Below the pieces are notes generated by a model, which worked only from the letters and a program-made list of their open reading frames with translations, was not told the DNA's origin and made no database searches. 44,671 nt of DNA. Origin: Bacteroidaceae bacterium (lineage in GTDB: Bacteria > Bacteroidota > Bacteroidia > Bacteroidales > Bacteroidaceae). Positions 8,393 to 15,783 of the stretch are shown in pieces. The first letter of the stretch is position 1; each line of letters opens with the position of its first letter. The stretch covers positions 1 to 44,671 of the forward strand of contig JAGBKI010000025.1 of the NCBI GenBank assembly GCA_017933995.1. The letters run 5' to 3'. The position numbers were made by a program, and so were the translations under genes.

Positions 8393-8401
8393 CCCCCCAC
8401 C

Positions 8402-8441
8402 AACTAAACAACTAAAAAACTAATAACCTAAACAACTATGG
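8402..8441 (+). repeat. Octamer array AACTNNNN running into the ilvC start codon
   Basis: Five consecutive 8-bp units: AACTAAAC, AACTAAAA, AACTAATA, ACCTAAAC, AACTATGG. The last one contains the ilvC ATG (8438-8440). The register, the unit start (AACT) and the position relative to the start codon are the same as in the array before the kinase gene at 1310-1349. The leader is A-rich and probably unstructured. Confidence 0.85.
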
Positions 8442-9481
8442 CACAAATCAATTTCGGCGGCGTCATCGAAGAGGTGGCCACCCGCGAAGAGTTCCCCCTT
8501 GAGAAGGCGCGCGACGTGCTCGCCGACGAAACCATCGCCGTCATCGGCTACGGCATCCAGGGTCCTGGCCAGGCATGCAACCTGCGCGACAACGGCTTCC
8601 GCGTCATCGTGGGCCAGCGCCCCGGCAAGACCTACGAAAAGGCCGTGGCCGACGGATGGGTGCCCGGCGAGACCCTCTTCGGCATCGAGGAGGCTTGCGA
8701 GCGCGCCACCATCGTCTGCATGCTGCTCAGCGACGCGGCGCAGATTGCCCAATGGCCCAACGTTAAGAAGCACCTCACCGCTGGCAAGGCTCTCTACTTC
8801 AGCCACGGCTTCGCCATCACCTACAAAGAGCGCACGGGCATCATTCCGCCCGCCGACATCGACGTCATTATGGTGGCCCCCAAGGGGAGCGGCACCAGCC
8901 TGCGCACCCTCTTCCTCGAAGGGCGCGGCCTGAACAGCAGCTACGCCGTGTTCCAGGACGCCACTGGGCGCGCCGAGGAGCGCACCCTCGCACTGGGCAT
9001 CGGCGTGGGCAGCGGCTACCTGTTCAAGACCGACTTCAAGCACGAGGTCTACAGCGACCTCACTGGCGAGCGCGGCGCACTGATGGGCGCCGTGCAGGGG
9101 CTGTTCCTCGCACAGTACGAGACGCTGCGCGAGCACGGACACACGCCCTCCGAAGCCTTCAACGAAACTGTCGAGGAGTTCACGCAGTCGCTCCTCCCCA
9201 TGGTGGGCAAGAACGGCATGGACTGGATGTACGCCAACTGCTCCACCACCGCCCAGCGCGGCGCGTTGGACTGGATGGGGCCGTTCCACGACGCCATCAA
9301 ACCCGTGATGGAACGCCTCTACCAGAGCGTGGCCAGCGGCGAAGAGGCACAGCGCAGCATCGACAGCAACTCGCAGCCCGACTACCGCGAGAAACTCGAA
9401 GAGGAACTGCGCCAGCTGCGTGAGAGCGAGATGTGGCGCACGGGCGAAACCGTCCGCCGCCTCCGCCCCGAAAACAACTGA
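8438..9481 (+). CDS. ilvC: Ketol-acid reductoisomerase (NADP+)
   Basis: 347 residues, class I (short) form. It isomerises and reduces acetolactate or acetohydroxybutyrate with Mg2+ and NADPH. The dinucleotide-binding turn GYGIQGPG is at about residues 33-40, followed by the [11 protein letters not shown] loop that sets cofactor preference. The C-terminal knotted helical domain holds the metal ligands ([12 protein letters not shown], then ESLR-like segments). It is the last gene of the ilv operon and is followed by a terminator. The 112-bp gap from ilvN is filled by heptad and octamer repeats. Confidence 0.97.
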   Translation: MAQINFGGVIEEVATREEFPLEKARDVLADETIAVIGYGIQGPGQACNLRDNGFRVIVGQRPGKTYEKAVADGWVPGETLFGIEEACERATIVCMLLSDAAQIAQWPNVKKHLTAGKALYFSHGFAITYKERTGIIPPADIDVIMVAPKGSGTSLRTLFLEGRGLNSSYAVFQDATGRAEERTLALGIGVGSGYLFKTDFKHEVYSDLTGERGALMGAVQGLFLAQYETLREHGHTPSEAFNETVEEFTQSLLPMVGKNGMDWMYANCSTTAQRGALDWMGPFHDAIKPVMERLYQSVASGEEAQRSIDSNSQPDYREKLEEELRQLRESEMWRTGETVRRLRPENN

Positions 9482-9500
9482 CGCTGTTACTAACCATGCC

Positions 9501-9540
9501 AAGGAGCGCGGCCTCTGCAAAGGGGTTGCGCTCCTTTTGC
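9501..9540 (+). terminator. Terminator after ilvC
   Basis: Stem AAGGAGCGC (9501-9509) with GCGCTCCTT (9528-9536), followed by TT. It lies 20 bp past the ilvC stop and separates the ilv operon from the thioesterase gene, which has its own promoter. Confidence 0.65.
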
Positions 9541-9573
9541 GTGTAGAAACTTTTATGGCTGCTGGATTTGTAA

Positions 9574-9581
9574 TACTTTTG
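9574..9581 (+). promoter_or_regulatory. Promoter -7 box of the thioesterase gene
   Basis: TACTTTTG (TAnnTTTG) followed by C. A T-rich ACTTTTATGG lies about 20 bp upstream in place of the -33 element. The start site would fall about 15 nt before the ATG at 9602, giving a very short leader. Confidence 0.6.
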
Positions 9582-9601
9582 CAAGGCAACCTGAAACAAC
9601 C

Positions 9602-10348
9602 ATGGACACTTACACTTTCCGCGTTGAGCCTTTCTCTGAGGACGTAACGGGTCGGCTCGCTTGGGGCGTGCTGGGCAACACGTTGCTTCGCGTGGCCGAA
9701 TACAGCGCCATCACCCACGGCTTCGGCTTTGACACCGTACACAAAGACAACTGCGCCTGGGTGCTTTCGCGCTTGCTCATCGACGCGAAAGAAATGCCGC
9801 GCACGGGGCAGGAATACGTCATCCGAACATGGGTGGCGCGCATATACCGTCAGTTCACCGACCGTCTTTTCACCATATCCCTCGCCGACGGTACACCTGT
9901 GGGTCACGCCGCGAGCGTATGGGCACTCATCAACTTGGCGACGCGCCAGCCCGTGAACCTTGAAACCATAGACAATCCTGGTTTCCACGCAGCGATGGAC
10001 ACGGCCACTGTGTCCGACACCACCTTCACGCGCTGCCGCATCGCGGCCACGACACCCGCGCGCACCATTGACATCGTGCCGTCCGACCTCGACATCAACG
10101 GCCACGTCAATTCCATCCGCTATCTTCAGATGGCCACCGATACCGTTTATAATATATATAGGGAACACCTCGACCCGCGCCGCCATCGCCCCGTCCGCGT
10201 CGAGATGACCTATATGGCCGAGACGTTCTACGGCGACACGCTCCGCGCATTCGTGCAGCCGCAGGAGCAGCAACCCGATGCCTTTGCGCTCAGCCTCGTG
10301 CGCGGCGACGGCACACCAGCCACACGCGCCTTCATCCACTTCGCCTAA
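9602..10348 (+). CDS. Acyl-ACP thioesterase
   Basis: 248 residues, double hot-dog acyl-ACP thioesterase family (FatA/FatB-like, PF01643). It releases free fatty acids from acyl carrier protein in the cytoplasm. The N-terminal hot-dog (about 1-130) has the RVEPFSEDVTGRLAW opening. The second (about 150-245) has the DLDINGHVNSIRYL motif with the active-site Asn/His region. In Bacteroides the gene commonly sits inside the ilv cluster between ilvN and ilvC (from general knowledge). Here it follows ilvC behind a terminator with its own promoter. An AT island (TATATATA at 10153-10160) lies inside the coding sequence. Confidence 0.88.
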   Translation: MDTYTFRVEPFSEDVTGRLAWGVLGNTLLRVAEYSAITHGFGFDTVHKDNCAWVLSRLLIDAKEMPRTGQEYVIRTWVARIYRQFTDRLFTISLADGTPVGHAASVWALINLATRQPVNLETIDNPGFHAAMDTATVSDTTFTRCRIAATTPARTIDIVPSDLDINGHVNSIRYLQMATDTVYNIYREHLDPRRHRPVRVEMTYMAETFYGDTLRAFVQPQEQQPDAFALSLVRGDGTPATRAFIHFA

Positions 10349-10363
10349 GAGCGGGTGCACAAC

Positions 10364-10419
10364 ACGGCGGGCGGCAAGTCGGGATACCTCATAGGAAACC
10401 CTGGCTTGCCGCCCGCCGT
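10364..10419. terminator. Bidirectional terminator between convergent genes
   Basis: Perfect 15-bp stem, 10364-10378 with 10405-10419, with a 26-nt loop. It lies between the thioesterase (plus) and the DUF4488 gene (minus). The plus strand continues TTCTG. Confidence 0.7.
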
Positions 10420-10482
10420 TTCTGTGAAGCGTGCGATAGTGGTCTGCCACGCGGGAGGAACACCGCTGGAACCTTGCCGTTT

Positions 10483-11043
10483 TTACGGCTGCTCGCGCAG
10501 TTGCGACGGCACTTCAAGACGCACGCGGCGCCACACCTCGGTCTGCGGACGCTCGCTGTTGGGCATCATGAAGCGCAGGCGCATCTCGCCCTTTTCCTCG
10601 TCGAGTGTGTATTCCATCATCACCTCAACGCCCTGTAGTTCGGGGGCTACGACGCTGCGGCGCGTGCGCTCGCTGTAGTACTTGTCGCTCACCACGCGGA
10701 AATCACCCTCTTGCGTAATGAACGAAGGGGCTTTGTGGAAAGCCATCACGAAGTTGGTAAAATGGCCGTCCCCCTGCAACACTTTCCAGACGGGCAGGAA
10801 GACCTCGGTCTCCACGCCAGCGCTGTCGGTCACGACGTTCACCTGCTGCCACACACCCACCAGGCGGAAGTGAACTGGCAGGGCATCGGGCTGTCCCTGG
10901 GCTGCCATCTGGCGGCGGTGGCGTCCCTGTTGGCTTTGCTGGGGCTGGTTTTGCTGCTGTTGGGGTTGTTCGGGCGTCTGCGCCTGAAGCGTGAAGGGGA
11001 AGAGCAGTGCGGCGACTGCCAGAATCATTCCTATTCTTTTCAT
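10483..11043 (-). CDS. Secreted DUF4488 family protein
   Basis: 186 residues from the ATG at 11043, which begins a signal peptide (MKRIGMILAVAALLFPFTLQAQ). A glutamine/proline-rich linker (about 23-45) follows, then a lipocalin-like beta domain: LVGVWQQVNVV opening, GDGHFTNFVM, EYTLDEEKGEMRLRFMM, and WRRVRLE near the end. This pattern fits the DUF4488 proteins of Prevotella and Bacteroides, whose function is unknown. It probably acts in the periplasm or at the outer membrane. A longer open frame upstream is not used, because the signal peptide and a promoter at 11073-11105 mark the start. Confidence 0.75.
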   Translation of the reverse strand: MKRIGMILAVAALLFPFTLQAQTPEQPQQQQNQPQQSQQGRHRRQMAAQGQPDALPVHFRLVGVWQQVNVVTDSAGVETEVFLPVWKVLQGDGHFTNFVMAFHKAPSFITQEGDFRVVSDKYYSERTRRSVVAPELQGVEVMMEYTLDEEKGEMRLRFMMPNSERPQTEVWRRVRLEVPSQLREQP

Positions 11044-11072
11044 GGTACAATGGGGTTTTAACGTTTCACGGC

Positions 11073-11105
11073 GCAAGTTACGAACAAAAACCAAAGGCGT
11101 GCAAA
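11073..11105 (-). promoter_or_regulatory. Promoter of the DUF4488 gene
   Basis: Minus-strand TTTG (11102-11105), 21-nt spacer, TAACTTGC (11073-11080). This fits the Bacteroidetes -33/-7 arrangement with one deviation in the -7 box. It lies 30 bp upstream of the ATG. Confidence 0.6.
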
Positions 11106-11189
11106 ACTTTAACATTTTTCTTGCATTTTGCGCCTTTTCGACGCACTGTGGAATGGCCTCACGCGCGTTTTTCGCACCCATCGGCAACA

Positions 11190-11663
11190 TCACGACTGCC
11201 CGTGGTGCACAAAGCGCTCCTCGGCCAGACGCTCGTAGCGCGTGCCAGGCTGCCCGTAATTGGCAAAGGGGTGGATGGCAATCCCACCGCGCGGGGTGAA
11301 GAGACCCAGCACTTCGATGTACTTGGGCTTCATCAGTTCCGTAAGGTCGCGGCGGATGACGTTCACAGCGTCCTCGTGGAAACCGCCGTGGTTGCGGAAC
11401 GAAAAGAGATAGAGTTTGAGGCTCTTGCTCTCGACCATGCGCTGCGCGGGCACGTAGCGGATGATTATTTCGGCAAAGTCGGGCTGCCCGGTGATGGGGC
11501 AGAGCGTCGTGAACTCGGGACAGCGGAACGTGACCCAATAGTCAGCGTCCGGGTGGCGGTTCTCAAATGTTTCGAGCACCGTCGGATCGTAGTCCTGGCT
11601 GTATGCCGTCGGACGCCCCAGGGCTTGCAGTCCCTCGGCGGCGCGTGATGTCGTTTTTTCCAT
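11190..11663 (-). CDS. queF: NADPH-dependent 7-cyano-7-deazaguanine reductase (preQ1 synthase)
   Basis: 157 residues, the short type I QueF of the tunnelling fold. It reduces preQ0 to preQ1 for queuosine in tRNA. The nucleophilic cysteine is in [15 protein letters not shown]. The QueF signature [16 protein letters not shown] follows, then FHED with the catalytic aspartate region. It starts 12 bp after queC on the same strand, an operon whose product order matches the pathway (QueC makes preQ0, QueF reduces it). Confidence 0.96.
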   Translation of the reverse strand: MEKTTSRAAEGLQALGRPTAYSQDYDPTVLETFENRHPDADYWVTFRCPEFTTLCPITGQPDFAEIIIRYVPAQRMVESKSLKLYLFSFRNHGGFHEDAVNVIRRDLTELMKPKYIEVLGLFTPRGGIAIHPFANYGQPGTRYERLAEERFVHHGQS

Positions 11664-11675
11664 GGGTTTAGGTTG

Positions 11676-12353
11676 TTAAGTATTGGGAACGTCGGCGTTC
11701 CTGGTTCGAAGGTATTTTTCCAACCCCTCGCGGCGCAGTTTGCAGGCGGGGCACTCGCCGCACCCGTCGCCCACCACGCCCCGATAGCACGTGAGCGTGC
11801 AGTGGCGTATGAGGTCGAACACACCGAGCCGGTCGGCCATGGCCCAGGTTTCGGCCTTGTCGAGCCACATCAGCGGCGTGTGGATGCGAAACTGCGCGTC
11901 CATCGCGAGGTTTAGCGTCACGTTGAGCGAGCGGACAAAGGTGTCGCGGCAGTCGGGATAGCCACTAAAATCGGTTTGGCCCACCCCAGTGACAAGGTCG
12001 AAGATGCCCCGCTCGCGGGCAAAGACGGCGGCGATGCTCAAAAAGAAGAGATTCCGCCCCGGCACGAACGTATTGGGCGGTCCGTCGGCGGGCTTCGTGG
12101 CGTCCATGGCCACAGTGCTGTCGGTGAGGGAGTTGCTGCCCAGCGTGCCAATCAGCGGCACGTCGAGCGCGGCAAACGGCACGTCGGCCTCGCGGCAGAT
12201 CGCTTCCGCGATGGCCACTTCCTGCACGTGCTGCTGGCCGTAGCGGAACGTGAGGGCGTGAACGCGGGCAAAGTGTGCCTTTGCCCAGAAAAGGCAGGTG
12301 GTGGAGTCCTGGCCGCCGCTAAGGACGACAAGGGCGCTTTGGGGTTCCAGCAT
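11676..12353 (-). CDS. queC: 7-cyano-7-deazaguanine synthase
   Basis: 225 residues from the ATG at 12353. I chose this start because the ATP-pyrophosphatase motif follows at once ([15 protein letters not shown]). A 57-residue upstream extension lacks family similarity and spans the promoter. The C-terminal zinc site is seen as CTLTCYRG...[11 protein letters not shown]. It converts carboxydeazaguanine to preQ0 with ATP and ammonia. A TTFVPGRN-like segment ([13 protein letters not shown]) is present. It forms an operon with queF. No queD/queE and no preQ1 riboswitch were seen here. Confidence 0.95.
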   Translation of the reverse strand: MLEPQSALVVLSGGQDSTTCLFWAKAHFARVHALTFRYGQQHVQEVAIAEAICREADVPFAALDVPLIGTLGSNSLTDSTVAMDATKPADGPPNTFVPGRNLFFLSIAAVFARERGIFDLVTGVGQTDFSGYPDCRDTFVRSLNVTLNLAMDAQFRIHTPLMWLDKAETWAMADRLGVFDLIRHCTLTCYRGVVGDGCGECPACKLRREGLEKYLRTRNADVPNT

Positions 12354-12441
12354 GTAAGTCTTGTTTTTAACGAGGTGTGTCAAGCACTCGGACGGCACGC
12401 CGCCCACACCGCAGGCGCACGGTGCGCCTGCAAATGCGCCG

Positions 12442-12478
12442 CAAAGGTAATGATTATTTGCCATTGCCAATGGCCAAA
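12442..12478 (-). promoter_or_regulatory. Candidate queC-queF promoter
   Basis: Minus-strand -7 box TACCTTTG at 12442-12449. A TTTG lies at 12475-12478, with a 25-nt spacer that is longer than the usual 19-21. The leader would be about 80 nt. The surrounding 12354-12634 gap holds no gene. Confidence 0.5.
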
Positions 12479-12605
12479 GTTCCTTTATCCGCACTGAAAC
12501 AGCGCAGATGCCCGCCGTCCACAAGCATCAAGCCCACAAAACGGGGCTAAACTCCGCAAGCACCATGCTTAAAGACGAAGCGGCGCGACGGAAAAGGCTC
12601 GGCAC

Positions 12606-12613
12606 TGTTTTTG
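12606..12613 (+). promoter_or_regulatory. Candidate promoter of the metallophosphoesterase gene
   Basis: TGTTTTTG followed by C resembles the -7 box TAnnTTTG with one mismatch. It lies 21 bp before the ATG chosen at 12635, so a TTG at 12611 inside the box is not a credible start. Confidence 0.4.
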
Positions 12614-12634
12614 CAATGGGACGGCGAAACACTT

Positions 12635-13753
12635 ATGCCAAACATAAAAACGCGAAATATGTGGATGATTCTGTTTTTGGCCATTCCGCTCGCCGGACTG
12701 GCCTATGTGGGCTGGCACGTCTGGACACTGCTGCCCCTCGCCGCCGTGTGGAAAGCGTCCGCCATCGCCCTGGGCGTGGCCTGCTTCCTGCTGCTGTTTC
12801 TTGATGTCACAGGACGTCTCGACAGCCTGCCTCTCGGTCTGGCCCGTCCGCTCTACGAAGTGGGCACGTCCTCCATCGTCGTGCTGCTCTACCTCGTGAT
12901 GCTGTTCCTGGCGCTCGACCTCCTGCGGCTCACGGGCATCGTGCCGCGCACGTGGCTTCACGCCAATGCCTACACGTCCGTAGCCGTGCTGGTGGCCATG
13001 CTTGCCATTTTTGTCTACGGCAACCTGCACTATCGTGACAAGCAACGGGTCGAGCTGTCGCTCACCACGTCGAAGCCACTCCCCCGCAGTTACAAAATAG
13101 TCATGGCCAGCGACCTCCACCTGGGCTACCACAACACGCGCCGCGAACTTGCGCGTTGGGTTGACCTTATCAACAAAGAGCAGCCCGACTTTGTGCTCAT
13201 CGCCGGCGACATCATCGACATCAGTGTGCGCCCCCTGCTCGAAGAGGACATGGCCAGTGAGTTCCGCCGACTGAACGCGCCGGTCTACGCTTGCCTTGGC
13301 AACCACGAATACTACAGCGGTTCGCCCCAGGCCCAGCGTTTTTACAACGAGGCTGGCATCCGCCTGCTGCGCGACGAAGCGGCGGTCATCGACAGTGCCA
13401 TCACAGTCATCGGGCGCGACGACCGCACCAACTTGCGCCGCAACAGCGTGGAGCGCCTTGTGGCCGGGACCGACCGCCACAACTACACCATTGTCCTCGA
13501 CCACCAGCCCTACGACTTGGAGCGCAGCGAGCACGCCGGGGTCGACTTTCAGCTGAGCGGCCATACGCACCGAGGCCAGGTGTGGCCCATTTCGTGGGTC
13601 ACCGACCGCCTCTACGAATGCTCGTGGGGGAGCCACCGGCGCGGGGCAACGGACTACTACGTTTCGAGCGGCCTCGGCATCTGGGGCGGAAAGTTCCGCA
13701 TCGGCACGCAGTCCGAATACGTCGTCGCCACGCTCACCAACGGACAACCTTGA
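12635..13753 (+). CDS. Membrane-anchored metallophosphoesterase (YaeI/YkuE-like)
   Basis: 372 residues from the ATG at 12635 (the ATG at 12659 is a possible alternative). Four hydrophobic segments fill roughly residues 10-135, then a calcineurin-like phosphoesterase domain faces one side of the membrane. Metal motifs appear in order: SDLHLGYHN, AGDIID, GNHEYY, LDHQPYDL, SGHTHRGQVWP. The closest known relatives act on phospholipid or lipid A-type substrates or UDP-diacylglucosamine. The substrate here is not determined from sequence. It is divergent from queC-queF and monocistronic. Confidence 0.9.
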   Translation: MPNIKTRNMWMILFLAIPLAGLAYVGWHVWTLLPLAAVWKASAIALGVACFLLLFLDVTGRLDSLPLGLARPLYEVGTSSIVVLLYLVMLFLALDLLRLTGIVPRTWLHANAYTSVAVLVAMLAIFVYGNLHYRDKQRVELSLTTSKPLPRSYKIVMASDLHLGYHNTRRELARWVDLINKEQPDFVLIAGDIIDISVRPLLEEDMASEFRRLNAPVYACLGNHEYYSGSPQAQRFYNEAGIRLLRDEAAVIDSAITVIGRDDRTNLRRNSVERLVAGTDRHNYTIVLDHQPYDLERSEHAGVDFQLSGHTHRGQVWPISWVTDRLYECSWGSHRRGATDYYVSSGLGIWGGKFRIGTQSEYVVATLTNGQP

Positions 13754-13838
13754 ATGCCCCCAGCACGCCACCTGGCGCAGCCACGTATTTTTTTTAACAG
13801 ACAAAAGAACACCCGTTAGGGGGATAATGCTTACCTTT

Positions 13839-13874
13839 GCCTCGGTTTCGGAAGAGAAATGCCGGAACCGAGGC
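13839..13874 (+). other. 13-bp hairpin just after a -7-like box
   Basis: GCCTCGGTTTCGG (13839-13851) pairs with CCGGAACCGAGGC (13862-13874) with one G-T pair and a 10-nt loop. TACCTTTG (13832-13839), a fair -7 box, ends at the hairpin's first base. It may be the 5' end of the RNA transcribed here, or a terminator of the upstream gene, whose stop is 85 bp before and is followed by a T8 run at 13788-13795. Confidence 0.5.
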
Positions 13875-13890
13875 ATCTGTCTATTATTTC

Positions 13891-14079
13891 GCGCTAAACT
13901 GAAAAGACGTAGGAAACCTTTTTAGGAATAGTTCGGAAGAACGACAGTGGGAACAAGCGTAGCGGTTTATGTTCCCCAGACTACACACAGTATGGATGCT
14001 CACGCCCAAATGGCGTAGTGCTGCCTTATTTGTAGTCAGGGGTTCCTATTATTCCTACGTCTGCCCCGAAGTTTAGCGC
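13891..14079 (+). ncRNA. Candidate structured non-coding RNA, possibly 6S-like
   Basis: About 190 nt closed by long-range pairing. GCGCTAAACT (13891-13900) pairs with AGTTTAGCGC (14070-14079), a 10-bp stem. After an internal loop, AGACGTAGGAA (13905-13915) pairs with TTCCTACGTCT (14052-14062), an 11-bp stem. Inside are a GNRA-capped hairpin (GTTC-GGAA-GAAC, 13931-13942), a 7-bp hairpin (13949-13955 with 13970-13976) and a terminal rod (CCCCAGACTAC 13974-13984 with GTAGTCAGGGG 14032-14042, one mismatch) tipped by ACGCC-CAAAT-GGCGT. No open frame fits. Length and rod shape recall 6S RNA or the Bacteroidales-1 class, but this is inference. The strand is chosen from the flanking -7 box and terminator. 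Confidence 0.6.
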
Positions 14080-14109
14080 ATAAGGCTGGCTCTACGCCTT
14101 TTTATGCGC
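14076..14109 (+). terminator. Terminator of the candidate RNA
   Basis: GCGCATAAGGC (14076-14086) pairs with GCCTTTTTATGCGC (14096-14109) with a small bulge. The 3' arm carries a T5 run. Its first 4 nt overlap the 3' closing arm of the RNA, so the two structures compete, which is usual for RNA terminators. Confidence 0.5.
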
Positions 14110-14199
14110 ATCTGTGAGGGCCAGGACAGCATCACTTCGGGCTACAGGCAAAAGCCGGTGCCACATGCGCAAGCCCCTCCTGCGCAACAAAACAAACGG

Positions 14200-14243
14200 C
14201 AGGCCGCACGGCGGCGGGACATATCCCCGCACCGTGCGGCCTG
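14200..14243. terminator. GC-rich hairpin in the 14.2 kb gap
   Basis: CAGGCCGCACGG (14200-14211) pairs with CCGTGCGGCCTG (14232-14243), a perfect 12-bp stem with further G-C pairing inside. On the plus strand a GAAAAAGTTTTTTT tract follows at 14251-14264, consistent with a plus-strand terminator. Confidence 0.55.
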
Positions 14244-14266
14244 TTGCCACGAAAAAGTTTTTTTAT

Positions 14267-14330
14267 AAGCCAAAGAAAAATTTATTTAAGCCAAAGAAAA
14301 AATTCTTTGGCTCAAAGAAAAATCCTTTTG
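14267..14330. repeat. A-rich AAGCCAAAGAAAAA repeats
   Basis: AAGCCAAAGAAAAA occurs at 14267-14280 and 14288-14301, and a related TCAAAGAAAAATCC follows. Copy two also forms a perfect 10-bp hairpin, AGCCAAAGAA (14289-14298) with TTCTTTGGCT (14303-14312). Period is 21 bp. Confidence 0.7.
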
Positions 14331-14371
14331 GCCTATGAAAAAGATTGCTTGCGGCAGGAAGTACGTTCAAT

Positions 14372-14605
14372 CCCAAAGGGGTTCCAGATAACAGGCCGGG
14401 GCAACGCCCCGGTTTCGGCGACTATTAAAACCAACCTCGGAGAGGTTGCACAAAATCTCATATAAAATTGTCCTTGTGCAACCCCGCTGGGGTTGGTTGT
14501 TGAATTACTGCTTACCCGGGGCGTTCTTTGCAGAGCAAAGCGGCAAAGCCGAGCGGCCCAGTCTATCTTCTGATACCCCCTCTGGGGGTAAGAGCTGTCG
14601 GCAGC
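14372..14605. repeat. Cluster of small palindromes with 3-nt loops
   Basis: Consecutive short hairpins, most with 7-bp arms and 3-nt loops: CCGGGGC-AAC-GCCCCGG (14396-14412), CAACCTC-GGA-GAGGTTG (14432-14448), CAACCCC-GCT-GGGGTTG (14479-14495), CTTTGC-AGA-GCAAAG (14526-14540), TACCCCC-TCT-GGGGGTA (14574-14590), plus shorter CCC-AAA-GGG (14372-14380) and GCTG-TCGG-CAGC (14594-14605). A longer alternative pairing joins GGTTGCACAA (14444-14453) to TTGTGCAACC (14474-14483). This is REP-like intergenic DNA with no gene. Confidence 0.75.
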
Positions 14606-14637
14606 CCCAAACAAAAAAAATAAAACAGCCTCCTCCC

Positions 14638-15783
14638 CTACTCCATCCGCAGGACGGCGGCGCGCTCCTGGCCGGTGCGGCGGTCGAGGTAGGTGACGGC
14701 GGTGCCGGAGGGGTCGAGGCCGGGCAGCCCCGTGGTGAGGGCGGCACGCGCGTCGGCTTCGGTGAGCCGCCGGCTGCCGATGGCCACAATGGGGTCGCCG
14801 CTCTGGATGCCGTCGGGGCGGGCATCCCACACCATCCCGGCCACAATGCGCCCGTCAAGCACGGTGAGCACGGCGTTCCATTCGGGTGTGTAGGCGTCGG
14901 GCACGGAAGCGGCGTCGCGCGGCAGGAAGTAGAAAAAGCCCTCCTCGAAGTCGAGCACCACGTCGCCGTAACCGAGCAGCGCGGAGCCGATGCGGGAGTC
15001 CGGCGCGTCGGTCGTGATGGTCGTCACGCGGGCGAAGGGCGCAGCACCGACGTAGAACTTGGGCAGCAGCAGCCGCCACTTTTGCGACATCTCCTCCACG
15101 CCCGCAGCACCGGCGGAGAGCGTGCCGACGCCCTGCGCCAGCAGGCGCACACTGGCAGTGTCGGCGGCGAGGCGGCGGTAGGTGGAGGCCGACATCTCGT
15201 AGAGCGCGTCGGCACCGCTGTCGAACATCACGGTGTCGACCTGCGTGCCCACCCTGACGGGGAGCATCGGTGCGCCGCCGTCGAGGAGCATTTCGGTGCA
15301 GTAGTTGTAGTCGAGCGACAGGCTGTCGCGCTCGTCGGTAAGGATGAAGAGGCGGCGCGAGCCGTCGAACTTGGTCACGCCCTGCGCCATAAGGTTCACG
15401 CCGATGATGCCGTCCACACCGAACATCTCCAGCGGGTTTCCCTCGGGCAGCACCATGGCCTGCAACTGCATGAAACTGAAGCCGCCCAGCACCAGGCGGT
15501 CGAGCATCGCCACGCGCACGGTGACGGGCTGCCCGTTGGAGTCCCAGAAACGCTGCGTCTGCCCGCCGCTCACCCCGGCGCGGCGCGCGAAGTCGGCGGT
15601 GAGGCTGCACGGCGCGCCCGTGTCGAGCAGAAACTTGCCCGTCTGCCCGCCAACGGTGGCGCGCACGTACATCTTTCCGCCCTCCATCACGTAAGGCGCG
15701 GACATATAGAACGCGCGCACGGGCAGAGCCGAGGCAAGGAGCAACAAGAGGGAAACGGAAAGAGTACGAAAGAAAAGGCGCAT
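14638..15783 (-). CDS. Secreted retropepsin-like aspartyl protease with PDZ domain
   Basis: 381 residues. A signal peptide (about 1-24) is followed by two retropepsin half-domains, each with an active-site loop: FLLDTGAPCSL (about residues 52-62) and VMFDSGADALYE (about 187-198, DSG instead of DTG). A C-terminal PDZ domain (about 300-375; DGIQSGDPIVAIGSRRL) probably binds peptide termini. The architecture matches Bacteroidetes periplasmic aspartyl-protease-family proteins of unknown substrate. The double-thioredoxin gene lies upstream on the same strand, 92 bp away. That spacer holds two repeat types. Confidence 0.88.
   Translation of the reverse strand: MRLFFRTLSVSLLLLLASALPVRAFYMSAPYVMEGGKMYVRATVGGQTGKFLLDTGAPCSLTADFARRAGVSGGQTQRFWDSNGQPVTVRVAMLDRLVLGGFSFMQLQAMVLPEGNPLEMFGVDGIIGVNLMAQGVTKFDGSRRLFILTDERDSLSLDYNYCTEMLLDGGAPMLPVRVGTQVDTVMFDSGADALYEMSASTYRRLAADTASVRLLAQGVGTLSAGAAGVEEMSQKWRLLLPKFYVGAAPFARVTTITTDAPDSRIGSALLGYGDVVLDFEEGFFYFLPRDAASVPDAYTPEWNAVLTVLDGRIVAGMVWDARPDGIQSGDPIVAIGSRRLTEADARAALTTGLPGLDPSGTAVTYLDRRTGQERAAVLRME

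Noticed and set aside
11044-11538. Upstream in-frame extension of the DUF4488 protein to 351 residues
   Set aside because: It overlaps queF on the same strand and lacks family similarity, and a signal peptide begins at the internal ATG (11043).
12354-12480. preQ1 riboswitch before queC
   Set aside because: The roughly 80-nt leader shows no preQ1-I pseudoknot pattern (C-rich loop plus A-rich tail).
13891-14079. tmRNA, SRP RNA or RNase P RNA
   Set aside because: No tRNA-like ends or tag frame, no GGAAGCAGC-type SRP core and no RNase P conserved segments were found. The structure is left as unclassified or possibly 6S-like.
14360-14400. tRNA fragment suggested by GTTCAATCCC
   Set aside because: No matching acceptor stem, anticodon arm or CCA. 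The segment belongs to the palindrome cluster.
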